Positions 17,144 to 26,669 of a stretch of DNA of 64,000 nucleotides are shown here, piece by piece. Both the position numbers and the translations under genes were made by a program. This DNA comes from an uncultured Verrucomicrobia subdivision 3 bacterium (lineage in GTDB: Bacteria > Verrucomicrobiota > Verrucomicrobiia > Limisphaerales > UBA11358): assembly GCA_903875465.1 (NCBI GenBank), contig CAIQWB010000054.1, positions 60,422 to 124,421 on the forward strand. The letters are read 5' to 3'. Numbering within the stretch: position 1 is the stretch's first letter; each line of letters begins with the position of its first letter. The notes beneath the pieces were generated by a model that was given only the letters and a program-made list of their open reading frames with translations, made no database searches and was not told the DNA's origin.

Positions 17144-18424
17144 ATGAATGCAGATTTTTTGGCAGTACTGGAATTTTGGGAACGTGAAAAGGGCATCAAC
17201 CGTGATGTCCTGGTCGGTGCTGTTCAGGAGGCGCTGCTGTCCGCCGCGAAAAAAGCAGTCGGACCGGCGCGCGAACTGCGGGTCGAAATCGACCAAAAAA
17301 ACGGGGATATCAAGGCATTTGCGAAATTGATCGTTTCCGAAAAGGTTATTTCCAAACACGACCAAATCTCGGTATTTGACGCCCGCCGCACGAAGGCGGA
17401 AGCCCAGGTGGGCGATGAACTGGAACTGGAAGTAACCCCCACCGGCTTTGGCCGCATTGCCTCACAATATGCGAAGCAGGCCCTGATGCAGAAGATCCGC
17501 GTAGCGGAAAAACAGCTGATTTTTACGGAATTCAAAGACCGGGTCGGTGACATCATTAGCGGGACCGTGCGCCGGTTTGAACGTTCCGATGTGATTTTGG
17601 ACCTGGGCAAATATGAGGCCATGCTGCCGAATCGCGAACGCGTGCCCACAGAGGAATACCAAGTGGGTGAACGCATTCGCTGTTACGTCAAAGCCGTGGA
17701 ACAGGGCCCGCATGGACCGGAAATTATTTTATCCCGGGCTGACCCCCGGTTTGTGGTGAAGCTGTTTCAGTTGGAAGTGTCCGAAATCAACGATGGCACC
17801 ATTGAAATCAAAGGGATTGCCCGGGAACCGGGATTCCGCACCAAAATGGCGGTATATTCCCGCGACAATAAGGTGGATCCGGTCGGCGCCTGTGTGGGCA
17901 TGCGCGGTCAGCGGGTGAAAAACATCGTCCGTGAGCTGAATAATGAAAAGGTGGACGTGATCCCCTGGTCATCAGATATCAAAACCTATGTGACCAAGGC
18001 GTTGGAACCGGCCAAGCTTAAAAGCATTGAGACGGACGAACGCGGTCATCGGGTGAAAATTTTGGTAAGTGAAGATCAATTGTCGCTGGCGATTGGCAAG
18101 CGGGGGCAGAATGCCCGCCTGACCGCTCGTTTGACCGGTTGGGAAGTGGACATTGACGCCGAGCATGTAGTGGCCAAAGGTTTCAATGAAAAAGTAGCCG
18201 AAGCCGTGGCTTCCATTGCCGCGATCCCTGGAGTGACGCGGGAGCAGGCGGATGCGCTGGTCCATGCCGGGTTGACGCGGATGGAAGATTTGTTGTCGGC
18301 GGAGGCTGGCGACATCGCCGATATTCCCCAGATTGGGGAAAATGCCGCGGCGATTCTGGCCTCGGCGCATGCCGAGGCGGAGCGTCGCGCCATTAAAGCA
18401 GGTGGCGCACCGGCCACTCCATGA
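17144..18424 (+). CDS. nusA: Transcription termination/antitermination factor NusA
   Basis: A 426-residue cytoplasmic protein that binds RNA polymerase and modulates pausing, termination and antitermination. The N-terminal domain (about 1-125) opens MNADFLAVLEFWEREKG. The S1 domain (about 130-200) contains GDIISGTVRRFERSDVILDL. Two KH domains follow, with DPVGACVGMRGQRVKNIVRE (about 245) and SLAIGKRGQNARLTARL (about 317). A single helix-hairpin-helix AR1-like repeat ends the protein (IPGVTREQADALVHAGL). ATG 17144 is chosen over the in-frame TTG at 17111 because the family N-terminus begins there and 17111 lies in the terminator T-run. It is the first gene of the nusA-infB-rbfA-nrnA-truB-ribF operon. 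The usual upstream rimP is absent. Confidence 0.96.
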   Translation: MNADFLAVLEFWEREKGINRDVLVGAVQEALLSAAKKAVGPARELRVEIDQKNGDIKAFAKLIVSEKVISKHDQISVFDARRTKAEAQVGDELELEVTPTGFGRIASQYAKQALMQKIRVAEKQLIFTEFKDRVGDIISGTVRRFERSDVILDLGKYEAMLPNRERVPTEEYQVGERIRCYVKAVEQGPHGPEIILSRADPRFVVKLFQLEVSEINDGTIEIKGIAREPGFRTKMAVYSRDNKVDPVGACVGMRGQRVKNIVRELNNEKVDVIPWSSDIKTYVTKALEPAKLKSIETDERGHRVKILVSEDQLSLAIGKRGQNARLTARLTGWEVDIDAEHVVAKGFNEKVAEAVASIAAIPGVTREQADALVHAGLTRMEDLLSAEAGDIADIPQIGENAAAILASAHAEAERRAIKAGGAPATP

Positions 18425-18520
18425 TTTGGTTTATGACGCCCTTTAAAAAAGCGTTGTTTGTAGTGAGTTGAGCCATGAAGGCGTATCTCACATTTTGGTC
18501 AGAGCTGGTAAACGATTTTT

Positions 18521-21112
18521 ATGCCCGTTCGGATTTACGATATATCAAAGAAGCTTGGCTTGGAAAACAAGGACATCCTTGTGAAAGCCAAGGCCTTGGG
18601 CATTGCTGCCGCCAAGGTCCCGTCTAGTTCCCTGGATAAAATCAGCGCCGAGTACTTGGAGGAGGAGCTGATTAAAGACCGCCCGGAGCTGGCCGCCCGG
18701 CTGGCCCCTAAACCGCCGGAAGCGCCCCGCCCGCCCGTGGTTGAGGAAAAAGTTCTGATCATTTCGGCTCCACCACCGCCGCCCCCTGCTCCGCCCGTAC
18801 CTCCAGTGGTGATCACAGCCCCGACGCCAATCATCACGCCCGTGGCAGTTCAAGCACCAGCCGCTGCGGTGGAAATTCCGACTCAAATTAGCAGCCAGCC
18901 GGAGCCCACCACCGCCACCGAAGCGCCCGTCCCTCCACCGCCGTCCTTGGCGCCCACCCCCAAGGTGGAAGGCGCTGTCAACCCCACTCCCGAACCCGCT
19001 CCGGTAGTCCCCACTCCGCTGGCGCCCCCGGCCCCTCCGGCTCCCGTGGTTCATAAGGTGGGTGACTTGGTGGGTCGCATTATTTTGCCTCCGCGCCCCC
19101 AACCACGGATGGGTGACAAAGTGGGTTCAGTGAAACTCCCCCCGCCCCGACCGAATCCGTCGGGCCGTCCAAACCAGCCGAATCAACAGAATTCGCCACC
19201 GCGTAATGATTACCGGCCCGGACAACGTTTTCAACCCGGCGGCCGCCCTGGGGTGGCCCCGGCGAACCAACCGTCCCGTCCGTCCGGCCCGCCCGCCCAG
19301 CCCAAATTTTCCGCGCCGGCGGACAGCCAGGTCATCATCATCAAGCCACCGATCTCGGTGCGTGAGCTGGCCACCCAGTTGAACCAAAAACCCTTCAAAA
19401 TCATTGGTGATTTAATGGGGCTGGGGGTGTTTGCCACAATCAACCAGGCGATTGACGAAAAAACCGCCCAGCAACTCTGTGCCAAATACGGTTTCCGCTT
19501 TGAAGTGGAAAAACGCGAGCGCGGCGGCGGCATGGTGCATGCCGTTGAGAAAAAGGTGGAATTGGACTTTGAGGACAAAGTCGAAGAACTCAAACCCCGC
19601 GCTCCCGTGGTGACCATCATGGGGCACGTCGATCACGGCAAAACTTCTTTGCTGGACGTCATCCGCAAGGCAAATGTGGCTGCCGGCGAAGCCGGCGGCA
19701 TTACCCAGCACATTGGGGCTTACACCATTTCTGTGCCGCATCCAGAACGCAAAAGCGAGCTGGCCCAAATTACTTTTCTAGACACCCCCGGCCACGCGGC
19801 ATTTAGTTCCATGCGCGCCCGCGGCGCGAATGTCACCGACTTGGTCGTGCTCGTGGTGGCCGCCAATGACGGGGTCATGCCCCAAACCTTGGAAGCGCTG
19901 AGCCATGCCAAGGCGGCGAAAGTGCCAATTCTGGTGGCGGTGAATAAAATTGACCATCCGAATGCCAACCCGATGAAGGTCCGGCAGCAATTGCAGGACA
20001 AAGGTCTGGTGCCCGACGATTGGGGTGGCGACACGATTTTCGTGGACGTTTCCGCCCTCACGAAGGTTGGCGTGGATAAGTTGCTGGAAATGATTTTGTT
20101 GCAATCCGAATTGCTGGAGCTCAAGGCGAATCCCAATCGCCGGGCCAAGGGCAATGTGATTGAGTCCGGGGTGGAACCCGGCGGCCCCACGGCCACGGTC
20201 TTGGTGCGCAAAGGCACCTTAAAAGTCAGCGACGTGATTCTGTGCGGTGAATATTACGGGCGCGTTCGCGCGTTGATCAACGAAGAGGACAAGCGGCTGA
20301 AGGAAGCCGGTCCGTCGGTGGCCGTCAAGGTTCTGGGATTAAATGGCGTGCCGGATGCCGGCCAGGAATTCAGCGTGGTGGAGGATGAAAAGGCCGCCCG
20401 CGAACTCGCCGAACAGCGCTTTTTGGAAGCCAAGGCCCAGGGTCAGGAAGACAAAAAAGTCACGCTGGAAAACCTGTTTGCCACCCTCGCTGCCAACCAG
20501 AGCAAGGTGCTCAAAGTCGTGGTGAAGGCGGACACCCAGGGCTCAGTGGAAGCCATTGTCGAAGCCCTCAACAAAATTGAGTCCGACAAGGTGTCGCTGG
20601 AAGTCATTCACAGCGATGTCGGCACAATTACGGAAAATGATGTGGCCCTGGCCTCGGCCTCGAGCTGTATTATTCTCGGCTTTCACACGCGCTTGGACAG
20701 CACAGCCGCCGAAAAAGCCAAACATGCGGGCGTGCAGATCAAGCTGTACGCGATTATTTACGAATTGATCGACCAGGTGAAGGAGGCGATGGCGGGCCTG
20801 CTGGATCCGCTGGTACGCGAAGTGGTCATCGGTTCGGCGGAAATCCGCAAAGTGTTTGAATTGTCCAAGGGCGTGCCGGTGGCAGGTTGCATGATCACCA
20901 GCGGACGCATCGTCAAGGGCAAGGTGCGGGTGCGCCGTCGCAAGGATGTCATTTACGAAGGCATCACGCAGTCGTTGCGCCGGTTCCAGGATGAGGTCAA
21001 TGAAGTCCGGGCGGGCATGGAATGCGGTATTCGCATCGATGGCTACAGTGATTTCCAAGTGGGGGATGCCATTGAGTGCTACACGCTGGAAAAAATCGCC
21101 GCCAAGTTATAA
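18521..21112 (+). CDS. infB: Translation initiation factor IF-2
   Basis: An 863-residue GTPase that delivers fMet-tRNA to the 30S subunit. IF2N domain I is at 1-50 (VRIYDISKKLGLENKDILVK). It is followed by a long, low-complexity Pro/Val/Ala linker (about 60-280) and a second IF2N-like domain. The GTPase core has G1 GHVDHGKT at 368-375, G3 DTPGHAAF at about 421 and G4 NKID at 475-478. Domains II-IV end in the C-terminal fMet-tRNA-binding barrel. ATG follows 96 non-coding bases after nusA; ylxR and an L7Ae gene, common in this interval elsewhere, are missing. The Pro-rich linker probably keeps domains mobile. Confidence 0.97.
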   Translation: MPVRIYDISKKLGLENKDILVKAKALGIAAAKVPSSSLDKISAEYLEEELIKDRPELAARLAPKPPEAPRPPVVEEKVLIISAPPPPPPAPPVPPVVITAPTPIITPVAVQAPAAAVEIPTQISSQPEPTTATEAPVPPPPSLAPTPKVEGAVNPTPEPAPVVPTPLAPPAPPAPVVHKVGDLVGRIILPPRPQPRMGDKVGSVKLPPPRPNPSGRPNQPNQQNSPPRNDYRPGQRFQPGGRPGVAPANQPSRPSGPPAQPKFSAPADSQVIIIKPPISVRELATQLNQKPFKIIGDLMGLGVFATINQAIDEKTAQQLCAKYGFRFEVEKRERGGGMVHAVEKKVELDFEDKVEELKPRAPVVTIMGHVDHGKTSLLDVIRKANVAAGEAGGITQHIGAYTISVPHPERKSELAQITFLDTPGHAAFSSMRARGANVTDLVVLVVAANDGVMPQTLEALSHAKAAKVPILVAVNKIDHPNANPMKVRQQLQDKGLVPDDWGGDTIFVDVSALTKVGVDKLLEMILLQSELLELKANPNRRAKGNVIESGVEPGGPTATVLVRKGTLKVSDVILCGEYYGRVRALINEEDKRLKEAGPSVAVKVLGLNGVPDAGQEFSVVEDEKAARELAEQRFLEAKAQGQEDKKVTLENLFATLAANQSKVLKVVVKADTQGSVEAIVEALNKIESDKVSLEVIHSDVGTITENDVALASASSCIILGFHTRLDSTAAEKAKHAGVQIKLYAIIYELIDQVKEAMAGLLDPLVREVVIGSAEIRKVFELSKGVPVAGCMITSGRIVKGKVRVRRRKDVIYEGITQSLRRFQDEVNEVRAGMECGIRIDGYSDFQVGDAIECYTLEKIAAKL

Positions 21113-21171
21113 TCCGCGGGGCAATTGCCCGCAGGATGGTTTGCCAGCCAACCCTTTAGCCATACAAGAAC

Positions 21172-21546
21172 ATGTCCGGTGTACGTCATGAGCGAGTGCG
21201 CGAATTGCTCAAGCGCGAAATTGGAGAGTCCATCCGGCGGGAGTTTGCCACCGGCGATGTGGGCCTGATCACGGTCAACGACGTCGTCCCGGCCGGGGAC
21301 TTGAAATCCGCCGTGGTGTACGTCAGCGTCTTGGGTAATGCCGACCAGCAAAAGCGCGGACTCGTCAAACTTAATGAAGCCCGCATTCGTATTCAGGCGC
21401 TGGTGGCCCGGGCGGTGGTGCTCAAGCACACCCCCCTGTTGAAATTTGTGGCCGACGATACCATTGTGCGCGGCAACCGGGTCTTGCAAATCATCGAAGA
21501 GTTGGAAAAAACCACTCCTGCCGCCGAAAGTTCGGCGCCCCAGTGA
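21172..21546 (+). CDS. rbfA: 30S ribosome-binding factor A
   Basis: A 124-residue KH-fold protein needed for 16S rRNA 5'-end maturation. Family features are the opening RHERVRELLKREIGESIRRE, the strand VYVSVLGNADQQ and the motif KHTPLLKFVADDTI near the C-terminus. It lies 59 bp after infB, the classical infB-rbfA order, and overlaps the next gene by four bases (GTGA). Confidence 0.95.
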   Translation: MSGVRHERVRELLKREIGESIRREFATGDVGLITVNDVVPAGDLKSAVVYVSVLGNADQQKRGLVKLNEARIRIQALVARAVVLKHTPLLKFVADDTIVRGNRVLQIIEELEKTTPAAESSAPQ

Positions 21547-22526
21547 AAAGCCACCCCAAAGTCATCGACCGGATTATTGAAACCATCCGGGAACACCAAA
21601 CCTTCTGCATCGTTGGCCATGTGCGTCCGGATGGCGATTGCATTGGCTCCCAACTGGGACTGGCCCTGGCCCTGCAAAATGAGGGCAAACAGGTGGTGGT
21701 CTGGAACGAAGACACCGTGCCGGCGAAGTTGAAATTTCTCGATCCGACCGGCATCTTTGCGCGACCCAAGCGGGGCGAAACCTTTGACTGCGTGATCGCC
21801 ACGGATTGCGCCAGCTTTGAGCGCCTGGGCAAAACCGGCGACTGCATTGCCAATCGCAAGGTGTTCATCAATATTGACCACCATGAGAGCAATACTCGCT
21901 ATGCGGATATCAACTGGGTATCGGCCCGCGAAGCGTCCACAGGCGAATTAATTTTCCGCCTCCTCAAAATCGCCCGCTGGCCCATCAATAAATTGATGGC
22001 CGACAATTTATTCACCGCCGTTTCCACCGACACGGGCTCTTTCCAATATGCCAATACGCGGCCGGGAACGTTTCACACCGGGGCGGAACTGGTGACGCGC
22101 GGGGCAAATCTGGCAAAAATTTGCGACGAAGTTTACCAGTCCTATCCGCTGTCGCGCGTGCGTTTGCTCAAGTTGGTGTATAGCAAATTCCGACTGACCA
22201 TGAATGACCGCATCGCCTGGTTCTGGTTGAAAAAGGCTGACTTTTCGCGAACGGGCGCAGTGTCGAATGATTCCGAAGGTCTGATTGACCACATCCGGGC
22301 CATTGAGCCAGTGGTGGTGGCCTGTGTCTTTGAGGAATTGGAACCGGAACTGACCCGGATCAGCCTGCGCTCCAAGAGCGCCAAAGTTAACGTCAACGAG
22401 ATTGCCGCCCAGTTCGGTGGCGGAGGCCATTCCGCCGCCGCCGGCGCGCGCGTGGCCGGCAAATCGCTGTCGGTGCAACGCCGGGTGCTGGCGGCCATCA
22501 AAAAAGCCCTCCAAGCCGCCGCCTAA
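21543..22526 (+). CDS. nrnA: DHH-family phosphoesterase (NrnA-like nanoRNase / pAp phosphatase)
   Basis: A 327-residue cytoplasmic enzyme of the DHH/DHHA1 superfamily. The N-terminal metal-binding motifs are GHVRPDGDCIGSQ (about 25-37), ATDCAS (about 87) and DHHESN (about 112-117), plus SASTGE-like EASTGELIF. The C-terminal DHHA1 substrate-binding domain has the signature FGGGGHSAAAGA. Family members degrade 2-5 nt RNAs to mononucleotides and dephosphorylate pAp. The GTG start overlaps the rbfA stop, which indicates translational coupling. Its place between rbfA and truB is common in bacteria and ties it to ribosome/RNA metabolism. Confidence 0.92.
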   Translation: MKSHPKVIDRIIETIREHQTFCIVGHVRPDGDCIGSQLGLALALQNEGKQVVVWNEDTVPAKLKFLDPTGIFARPKRGETFDCVIATDCASFERLGKTGDCIANRKVFINIDHHESNTRYADINWVSAREASTGELIFRLLKIARWPINKLMADNLFTAVSTDTGSFQYANTRPGTFHTGAELVTRGANLAKICDEVYQSYPLSRVRLLKLVYSKFRLTMNDRIAWFWLKKADFSRTGAVSNDSEGLIDHIRAIEPVVVACVFEELEPELTRISLRSKSAKVNVNEIAAQFGGGGHSAAAGARVAGKSLSVQRRVLAAIKKALQAAA

Positions 22527-22531
22527 TTTTC

Positions 22532-23248
22532 ATGCAAGAATTCAGCTCACTGGACGGCGCCCTGTTGGTGGACAAGCCCCCGGGACCAACCTCGCACGAT
22601 GTGGTGGATGCCATCCGGCGCCGATTTGGGATTAAAAAAGTCGGGCATTGTGGCACCTTGGATCCTAATGCCACCGGCTTGCTCATCATTGTCCTGGGCC
22701 GGGGCACCAAGTTATCCGAACGGTTAATGGGCGATGACAAAGTTTACGAGGGAACCATTAAGTTTGGGGAAACGACCACCAGCCATGATTCCGATGGGGA
22801 AATCACCGCCACCCGGCCAGTGCCACCCTTGAGTCTGGAACTGTTAAATACTGAAGCCGCCCGGTTCATTGGCGATCAAATGCAAATGCCGCCGATGGTC
22901 TCCGCCATCAAAATAGACGGTGTACCCTTGTACAAGCTGGCCCGCAAAGGCATTGAAGTGGAACGCGAGGCCCGGCTCGTGCATATTTATAATTATCGTT
23001 TTACCACCTGCACCCCGCCACTGGCGGAATTCTGTGTGGCCTGCACCAAGGGCACTTATATTCGCAGTCTGGCCAGCGATCTGGGTGAGAAGCTGGGCTG
23101 TGGCGCGCATTTGACGGCGTTGCGCCGCACCGCCTCAGGCCGGTTTGATGTGGTGGATGCGCTGCAACTGGAAGACATCCTAAAACTACCGTTGCCGGAA
23201 TTAGAAAAACGGGTCATTCCCTATTTGCGACTGGCCGCCAGCGCATGA
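22532..23248 (+). CDS. truB: tRNA pseudouridine(55) synthase TruB
   Basis: A 238-residue enzyme that isomerises U55 in the T-loop of tRNAs. The catalytic motif GTLDPNATGLL carries Asp44. Other family motifs are GALLVDKPPGPTSHDVV at the start, KVYEGTIKFGETTTSHDSDG, the MVSAIKIDGVPLYKLARKG segment (halves MVSAIKIDG and PLYKLARKG) and CTKGTYIRSLASDLG. It is shorter than E. coli TruB (about 314) because the C-terminal PUA domain is missing; short forms are known in several phyla. It starts 5 bp after nrnA and ends 3 bp before ribF. Confidence 0.95.
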   Translation: MQEFSSLDGALLVDKPPGPTSHDVVDAIRRRFGIKKVGHCGTLDPNATGLLIIVLGRGTKLSERLMGDDKVYEGTIKFGETTTSHDSDGEITATRPVPPLSLELLNTEAARFIGDQMQMPPMVSAIKIDGVPLYKLARKGIEVEREARLVHIYNYRFTTCTPPLAEFCVACTKGTYIRSLASDLGEKLGCGAHLTALRRTASGRFDVVDALQLEDILKLPLPELEKRVIPYLRLAASA

Positions 23249-23251
23249 CGC

Positions 23252-24190
23252 ATGAAAATCATCAGCGCAGCGAAAGACTTGGCAGCGGCGGGACGGAAAG
23301 TCTGCCTCGCGATTGGCGTTTTTGACGGCGTCCACCTGGGTCACCAGCAAATTATCCGCCAAACCATCACCGATGCGCGTCAGCATGACGGCCTGGCATT
23401 GGTGGTCACCTTCGACCGGCACCCCAGTGCCATCGTGGCCCCAGAGCGCCAGCCCAGCCTCATTTATTCCCTGCCCCAAAAACTGCGCGCGTTGGCAGCA
23501 CTGGGGGCAGATGCTGTCCTCGTATTCCCTTTTGACGCAGAATTTAGCCGGCAAACCGGTGAGGAATTCATTCATTTATTGGCCCGGGACTTGGGAAAAA
23601 TTCACAGCATCTGCGTGGGCGCAAATTTTGTGTTTGGCCACCAACGCAGCGGGAATGTCGATTTACTCAAAAAATTGGGCGCATCTTTAAACTTTAACGT
23701 TCACGGACTGGCGGCCGTGGCGCTCGATGGCCTGATTATCAGCAGTACGCGCATCCGGGAGGCCATTCGTCAGGGAGACTTGGACCATGCCAGCCAAATG
23801 TTGGGCCGGCCTTATGCGTTGTGTGGCCAAATCGTGACCGGGGATCGTTTGGGACGCCAACTGGGATTTCCCACGGCCAATCTGGACGCGACGGCTTTAA
23901 GCCTTCCACCGAACGGGGTTTATGCCGCACTAACCCAAGTAAACGAGCAGCGATACCGGGTGGCCCTCAATATTGGCCGCCGCCCAACCTTAAATTCGCC
24001 CGCCCCGGCATTGCGGGTGGAGGCCCACTTATTGGATTTTGCGGGCGATTTGTACGGCCGGGAACTGGAAGTGGAGGTGGGGGACCGCCTCCGGGAGGAA
24101 AAAAAATTCACGTCACCTGAACAATTAAAGGAACAAATTGCCCGGGACGTCCAGTCGATCCGGGCAAAGGACCGACCACAAACCATCTAA
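23252..24190 (+). CDS. ribF: Bifunctional riboflavin kinase/FAD synthetase
   Basis: A 312-residue enzyme making FMN and then FAD from riboflavin. The N-terminal adenylyltransferase domain has GVFDGVHLGHQ (about 22-32), TFDRHP and ISSTRIREAI. The C-terminal kinase domain has GDRLGRQLGFPTANL, NGVYA and NIGRRPTL. It directly follows truB, which is a classic neighbour pair, and is the last recognisable gene of the nusA operon. No terminator is evident immediately after it. Confidence 0.96.
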   Translation: MKIISAAKDLAAAGRKVCLAIGVFDGVHLGHQQIIRQTITDARQHDGLALVVTFDRHPSAIVAPERQPSLIYSLPQKLRALAALGADAVLVFPFDAEFSRQTGEEFIHLLARDLGKIHSICVGANFVFGHQRSGNVDLLKKLGASLNFNVHGLAAVALDGLIISSTRIREAIRQGDLDHASQMLGRPYALCGQIVTGDRLGRQLGFPTANLDATALSLPPNGVYAALTQVNEQRYRVALNIGRRPTLNSPAPALRVEAHLLDFAGDLYGRELEVEVGDRLREEKKFTSPEQLKEQIARDVQSIRAKDRPQTI

Positions 24191-24446
24191 CCATATTAAC
24201 AACAGCGACTTAACTAATTTAAAGTCGTGAGTGCGAGAGAATCCGCCGGGCAGCGGAAGCTACGATTATCCTTGAAATTATGCGAAAGCAGATTACACTT
24301 AACAACGCGTAGGTCTTCTGGTGTTCGTAGTCCCCAAGATTCACCGCAAGTGAACACGATAGAACATTTGTAAAGGCAGCGCTTTCGCTAGGCAGAGTCG
24401 CCCGAATATCTCTGAACCATTGCGTTTATTTTCGGTCTCATAATTT

Positions 24447-26348
24447 ATGTCGAACAGAAAATCTGCGGCGCCCAAGAGCGCGCCGGCCGGTGGCAAACGC
24501 AGCGGTGCCAAAAAAACTGAAGCCAAGCTTCCCGCCGCCCGCAAGCGTTTTGTGATTTCCAACAAAGCGGCAAAAGCGGGTGAAGCCGCTCCGAAAGCCA
24601 AGAAAGCAGCGACCAACCCGGAACCGGGGGAAGCCCCCAAGGCCGCAGCCAAAGCACCAGCCACTGCCCACCCGACCGTCACTCCGACCGCTTCCTCCGC
24701 CTCCTCGGTGGACATGACTGAAACGATCAAGACCCTGTTGCATTTGGCCCAGGAACATGGCTACATCACCTACGACGACATTAACGATGTTCTGCCCGAT
24801 AATTTAAGCCCTGATGATCTGGACGCCCTTCTTTCCAAGCTGCGCGGGCTGGATGTGGAAATTGTCATGGATCAGGCAGAAGCAGAGCGCGCTGAACGGA
24901 CCAAGCATCCCGAACAAGCTCCGCAAGCGAATGAGGAAGAAGAAGATTCCCGCTTGGAAATCTTGGATGATCCGGTTCGGATGTACATGAACCAGATGGG
25001 CAAGGTGCCCTTGCTGACCCGTGAACAGGAAGTGGAGATTTGCAAACGGATTGAAGAGGCCGAAGTGGCGATGAAAACCATCGTTTACAGCCTCGGTTTT
25101 ACGGCCAAGGAGCATATTGCCATTGCTGAAAAGCTCTTGTCAGAACCGCCCAAGGAACGCTTCGACCGGGTGATTGTGGATAAAAAGGTCGCTAATCGTG
25201 ACGGTCATTTGCGGGATCTCCGCAAACTGATTAAAAAGGTCCGCGCCTTTGATCAAAAGGTGGACGAGAGTTATTTGAGCTGGCAAAAGGCCCAGCAAAA
25301 AACCCGGCGCGAGGAAATTGAGCGCGAACTCAAGAAGATGACGGTGAAGCTGCAGGACTTTTTCGCCAAATTCTTTTATAAGCAAAAAGTCGTCGAGGAA
25401 ATGATTGTGGTGGCCGGCAACATCCATGAGAAGTTCCAGGCCAGTCTGCGGCACATTCAAGAATTGGAAGCGGCGGGTGGCAAACCCGGCAGCAAGGCCG
25501 CCTGCGAAGCGGAACACGCCAAAATTCATACGCTGGAACAGTTTGTCCGGATGCCGCGCGAAGATTTCTACAAGGCATTTATCGAATTGAAAGCCGCGGC
25601 GGATCGCGGTTTGAAGGCGAAAACTCATATGGCGGAGGCCAATTTGCGCCTAGTGGTTTCCGTTGCCAAAAAATATACCAACCGCGGCCAGTCTTTTCTC
25701 GATTTGATTCAGGAGGGTAATATCGGCCTCATGAAAGGGGTTGAAAAATTTGAGTACCGCCGGGGCTACAAGTTTTCCACCTACGCTATTTGGTGGATTC
25801 GCCAGGCGATCACCCGCAGCATTGCCGACCAGGCCCGCACCATCCGGATTCCGGTTCACATGATTGAAATCATGAACAAGCTCTGGCGCGCTCAGAAGCA
25901 ACTGACCCAGGAAATGGGCCGGGAACCTTCGCCCGAGGAACTGGCAGACGAAATGCACATGCCCGTGGCCCGCATTCATGCCCTGCTCAAAATGGCCCAG
26001 CAACCCGTGTCCCTCCACGCCCCGGTGGGTGACGATGGCGACGTGAGCGTGGGCGATTTCATCGAGGATAAATCGGCAGAAAACCCGTCCGATGTAACGA
26101 GTTACAGCTTGTTGCGGGAAAAATTAAGCGATGTACTGACCACGCTTACGGAGCGGGAACGCAAAATTCTGGAAATGCGGTTTGGCTTGCTGGATGGTTA
26201 CGAGCGCACGTTGGAAGAAATTGGCAAAATGTACAACGTGACGCGCGAGCGGATTCGCCAGATCGAGGCCAAGGCCCTGCGTAAATTGCGGCATCCCACC
26301 CGGGTGCGGCATTTACAAGGTTTCTTGGAAACCGCCGAACCAGCTTAA
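24447..26348 (+). CDS. rpoD: Primary RNA polymerase sigma factor (RpoD/SigA)
   Basis: A 633-residue sigma-70. The first 85 residues form a basic Lys/Ala/Pro-rich tail unlike the standard protein. Region 1.1 follows ([15 protein letters not shown], about 107). Region 1.2 has [20 protein letters not shown] (about 172). Region 2 has [20 protein letters not shown] (about 395), [20 protein letters not shown] and [20 protein letters not shown], the canonical core- and -10-binding segment. Region 3 follows, then region 4 with [20 protein letters not shown] (about 598). The long insert between 1.2 and 2.1 supports a primary rather than alternative sigma factor. It is preceded by 256 bp of non-coding DNA and followed by a strong terminator. 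Confidence 0.95.
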   Translation: MSNRKSAAPKSAPAGGKRSGAKKTEAKLPAARKRFVISNKAAKAGEAAPKAKKAATNPEPGEAPKAAAKAPATAHPTVTPTASSASSVDMTETIKTLLHLAQEHGYITYDDINDVLPDNLSPDDLDALLSKLRGLDVEIVMDQAEAERAERTKHPEQAPQANEEEEDSRLEILDDPVRMYMNQMGKVPLLTREQEVEICKRIEEAEVAMKTIVYSLGFTAKEHIAIAEKLLSEPPKERFDRVIVDKKVANRDGHLRDLRKLIKKVRAFDQKVDESYLSWQKAQQKTRREEIERELKKMTVKLQDFFAKFFYKQKVVEEMIVVAGNIHEKFQASLRHIQELEAAGGKPGSKAACEAEHAKIHTLEQFVRMPREDFYKAFIELKAAADRGLKAKTHMAEANLRLVVSVAKKYTNRGQSFLDLIQEGNIGLMKGVEKFEYRRGYKFSTYAIWWIRQAITRSIADQARTIRIPVHMIEIMNKLWRAQKQLTQEMGREPSPEELADEMHMPVARIHALLKMAQQPVSLHAPVGDDGDVSVGDFIEDKSAENPSDVTSYSLLREKLSDVLTTLTERERKILEMRFGLLDGYERTLEEIGKMYNVTRERIRQIEAKALRKLRHPTRVRHLQGFLETAEPA

Positions 26349-26669
26349 ACTTGGCCCCTGGTTGCAAATTAAAGCTTAACAACTTTTACAAATCCCGGTG
26401 TTTTAAAGCGCCGGGATTTTTTGTTTGGCGGGAGTGGTGGCTTCGGTGCGACAGCCGGGATGGAAGGCTTGTTGCGAATCACCAACTCTTTCTAAATTAC
26501 GCATGCCAAATGTTAATCCGGACTGTGCGACTGCCCAAGCCTGGCTGGGAATGATGGTTGACGCGCGGCCAGTGATAATTAAGCATATAAAATATTTCAG
26601 CCAGCCGATGCCGTAATCACATTCGAACGGTCTCGGGGGCAACCGCCCAACCATATAGATTGCGATGAT
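26349..26669. other. Intergenic region between rpoD and sensor kinase
   Basis: The rpoD terminator lies at its left end. The remaining sequence up to 26669 shows no gene, tRNA or clear repeat, and presumably holds the promoter of the kinase pair. I could not identify a convincing one. Confidence 0.6.
26391..26422 (+). terminator. Rho-independent terminator of rpoD
   Basis: An 8-bp stem AATCCCGG / CCGGGATT (26391-26398 and 26411-26418) closes a 12-base loop and runs into a T-run ending at 26422. Confidence 0.88.
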
